NCBI GenBank assembly: GCA_031281635.1
Contig: JAITFC010000011.1
Span: forward strand, 1-26,036
Direction of reading: 5' to 3'
DNA length: 26,036 nucleotides
Source of the DNA: Puniceicoccales bacterium
Lineage (GTDB): Bacteria; Verrucomicrobiota; Verrucomicrobiia; Opitutales; JAIRLM01
Both the position numbers and the translations under genes were made by a program. Below the pieces are notes generated by a model that was not told the origin of the DNA, searched no databases, and saw only the letters and a program-made list of their open reading frames with translations. Every line of letters starts with the position of its first letter. Within the stretch, counting starts at the first letter, position 1. Shown one piece after another: positions 24,212 through 26,036 of this stretch.

Positions 24212-25399
24212 ATGTTCGCCATGGAACGCATGTTAAAAAATTATTGGAAAGTTTTGCTGGTCACAACTTTGCTGAGTGGTTGCGGCAAAGAGGTACAACT
24301 CGGGGAGAGGGTAGTTCCAGTTCGCGTCGTCGTTGCGGCGGAGAAGAGTGTGCCTTTCTATTTGGATGCCCTTGGGACGTGCACGGCCTGCGATTCTGTG
24401 GATGTGCGCGCGCAGGTCGGTGGACGCATTCTCGCGGAGCATTTTGAGCAAGGTCACGTCGTCGAAAAGGGCCAGCTTCTCTACAGCATCGATCCGAGAA
24501 TTTTTCAGGCACAGGTCATGGCAGCGCGCGGGCAAGTCCGTCAGGCAGAGGCACAACTATCCGTGGACCAGCTGCGATTGGATCGGTCGCGGGCCCTTCT
24601 GGAGGAGCAATACATTTCACGTCAGGATTATGACACCCTCGTAGCGCTTGTGGACCAAGATCTCGGCCGACTGGAAGCGGCGAAGGGCGAATTTTTGCGG
24701 GCGGAAACATCCCTTGATTTTTGTTCCGTGCGTACGCCCGTGGGCGGTTTGGCTGGCTGCAAAATGACAAATGTGGGCAACGTCATCGACGGCGGGACCG
24801 TACTCGTGCGCGTTCAATCGCTAAGCCCTCTCTACGTGGACTTTTCCGTATCAGAGAATGACTTTCCGCGCCTCTATGACCATTTCTCCAAACGGCAGTC
24901 CCTCGATTGCCTGGTGCAACTTCTGTCCGACACTTCGAAAACTGTTCCGGCGCGACTCGAAATTGTTAATAATCAAGTCACTCCACAAACTGGTTCCGTG
25001 AAGTTGCGCGCAGTCCTGAACAATCCCAATGGAGAATTTTGGCCCGGCGAGTCCGTGCGAATTCGGGTCATATTGGCGCAGTTGGAGCACGCCGTTTTGG
25101 CTCCCGAGGTGGCCGTTGGGACGAGTGCCCAGGGACAATATGTTTTTGTCGTTGGGGAAAATGGCACAGCGCAAGTACGTCCGGTTCTGACGGGACAGTC
25201 TCATGGCGAAGATGTTGTCTATGTAAAAGGACTGCAGGTAGGGGACCGCGTCATTGTGGAGGGACAATTTCTTCTCGCCCCGGGCACACGTGTTGCACAA
25301 GTAAATGTGTCGGATGCGGCAGTCACAAAGGCGGGAGGCGCTACGGAATCGACCGCCAAGGGCGCTGAGATCAGGTCGACGACGGGTAATTCTCATTGA
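24212..25399 (+). CDS. RND efflux periplasmic adaptor lipoprotein (AcrA/MdtA-like)
   Basis: Membrane fusion protein that joins the RND pump to the TolC-like duct. 395 residues. A lipoprotein signal with lipobox LLSGC (Cys24) anchors it to the inner membrane. Domains in order: membrane-proximal strand VVPVRVVVAAEKSVPFYLDALGT; first half of the lipoyl domain DVRAQVGGRILAEHFEQGHVVEKGQLLYSIDP; helical hairpin at about residues 100-165 (AEAQLSVDQLRLDRSRALLEEQYISRQDYDTLVA); second lipoyl half RTPVGGLAGCKMTNVGNVIDGG; beta-barrel (SPLYVDFSVSEND, LRAVLNNPNGEFWPGESVRIRV); C-terminal domain LQVGDRVIVEGQFLLAPGTRV; and a short polar tail. AAGGA precedes the ATG at good spacing. Placed between the channel and pump genes. 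The substrate cannot be told from sequence. Confidence 0.94.
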   Translation: MFAMERMLKNYWKVLLVTTLLSGCGKEVQLGERVVPVRVVVAAEKSVPFYLDALGTCTACDSVDVRAQVGGRILAEHFEQGHVVEKGQLLYSIDPRIFQAQVMAARGQVRQAEAQLSVDQLRLDRSRALLEEQYISRQDYDTLVALVDQDLGRLEAAKGEFLRAETSLDFCSVRTPVGGLAGCKMTNVGNVIDGGTVLVRVQSLSPLYVDFSVSENDFPRLYDHFSKRQSLDCLVQLLSDTSKTVPARLEIVNNQVTPQTGSVKLRAVLNNPNGEFWPGESVRIRVILAQLEHAVLAPEVAVGTSAQGQYVFVVGENGTAQVRPVLTGQSHGEDVVYVKGLQVGDRVIVEGQFLLAPGTRVAQVNVSDAAVTKAGGATESTAKGAEIRSTTGNSH

Positions 25400-25433
25400 A
25401 CCTTCCGATGCAAACAGTTAGGGTATAAATTCG

Positions 25434-26036
25434 ATGAAAAGTATTGCCGAACCATTCATTCGCCGACCAGTCATGACGACCCTCCTGGCCATGGCCGTGG
25501 CGGTCTTTGGTGCATTTTGCTACACGCGCTTGCCTGTCAGCGATTTACCGAGCGTGGACTACCCAGTGATCCAAGTGTATGCATCGCTTCCCGGCATGGA
25601 TCCGAGCACGATGGCGGCCAATGTCGCAACGCCCTTGGAGAAAGAATTTTTAAAAATTCAAGGCTTGGAAACGGTTACGTCAAAAAACTTGCAGGGAACA
25701 ACGGGCATTACGCTGCAGTTTGAGCTGGAAAAAAATATCGATTCCGCGGCCCTCGACGTGCAACTGGCGATCCAGCGAGCCATGCACAATTTACCGTCGG
25801 ACATGCCAAGTCCGCCGATCTTTGAAAAATCTAACCCCAACAGCCAAGCCATCTTCTACATTGCCATTGCCAGCGACACTCTTCCCCAGGGGCAGCTCTA
25901 TGACTACGCCTCGGACCATCTGGCACAAAAATTTAACACAGTTACTGGGGTTTCCAAGACTGACGTTTATGGCGTCAAGCGGGCAGTGCGCATCGAGGTA
26001 GACCCGAACAAGTTACACACGCGCGGATTGACAATG
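25434..26036 (+). CDS. RND efflux pump, N-terminal part (AcrB/MdtB/C family; 3' end outside window)
   Basis: Proton-driven inner-membrane multidrug pump of the HAE1 type. Only the first 201 codons are inside the window; the frame stays open to the last base. The start MKSIAEPFIRRPVMTTLLAMAVAVFG is the typical first transmembrane helix, followed by LPVSDLPSVDYPVIQVYASL, MAANVATPLEKEF, the GTTGITLQFELEKNIDSAALDVQLAI segment, and LPSDMPSPPIFEKSNPNSQ of the porter domain. GQLYDYASDHLAQKF and VSKTDVYG resemble the MdtB/MdtC branch more than AcrB. The ATG lies 34 bp after the adaptor stop, so it is the third gene of the efflux operon. No frameshift in the visible part. Confidence 0.94.
   Translation, partial: MKSIAEPFIRRPVMTTLLAMAVAVFGAFCYTRLPVSDLPSVDYPVIQVYASLPGMDPSTMAANVATPLEKEFLKIQGLETVTSKNLQGTTGITLQFELEKNIDSAALDVQLAIQRAMHNLPSDMPSPPIFEKSNPNSQAIFYIAIASDTLPQGQLYDYASDHLAQKFNTVTGVSKTDVYGVKRAVRIEVDPNKLHTRGLTM

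Overview
The window looks like a chromosomal piece from a host-associated bacterium of the PVC group (Planctomycetota-Verrucomicrobiota-Chlamydiota), most likely a verrucomicrobial (Opitutae-type) or chlamydia-like lineage. The reasons are: a type III secretion (T3SS) gene trio of the YscJ/YscK/YscL kind; a DUF502 membrane protein; an acyl carrier protein with a four-residue insertion before the EIP motif; a very large protein with DUF3638/DUF3645-like motifs; and several unrecognised proteins with paired hydrophobic segments and proline-rich ends, as expected of secreted host-interaction proteins. This placement is inference; there is no rRNA or other decisive marker here.

Layout. 1-2750: the 3' part of an unrecognised protein with a C-terminal transmembrane pair (+), a doubtful small ORF (-), and an unrecognised proline-rich 353-residue protein (-). 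2851-4587: housekeeping genes, a YhaM-like HD-domain 3'-5' exoribonuclease and a DUF502 membrane protein. 4674-13607: one open frame of about 2,977 codons for a giant SF2-like ATPase (DUF3638/DUF3645-like) ending in a hydrophobic hairpin. 13759-14121: a short proline-rich repeat protein. 14126-16666: glycogen phosphorylase. 16746-17696 (-): an unrecognised protein with an N-terminal transmembrane pair. 17919-19977: acpP, fabF and an LptE-like lipoprotein, the last two overlapping by 4 bp. 20094-22333: sctJ-sctK-sctL behind a recognisable promoter. 22335-22667 (-): a small, very hydrophobic protein convergent with sctL. 22790 to the end: a tripartite RND efflux operon (TolC-like channel, lipoprotein adaptor, RND pump cut by the window edge).

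How it fits together. Core metabolism and envelope genes (glgP, acpP-fabF, lipoprotein, efflux operon) alternate with blocks that look dedicated to host interaction. The sct trio supplies the inner-membrane ring lipoprotein, the sorting-platform accessory protein and the ATPase stator; the rest of the T3SS must lie elsewhere. The giant ATPase-like protein and at least three unrecognised proteins carry hydrophobic hairpins, which suggests (inference only) candidate T3SS substrates that insert into a host or vacuole membrane. The most unusual items are the giant protein, a 26-bp perfect palindrome inside its helicase-like region, the proline-rich 33-bp tandem repeat that is open in most reading frames, and a short sequence repeated in intergenic regions upstream of acpP and sctJ. 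No tRNA, rRNA, CRISPR array or transposase was seen.
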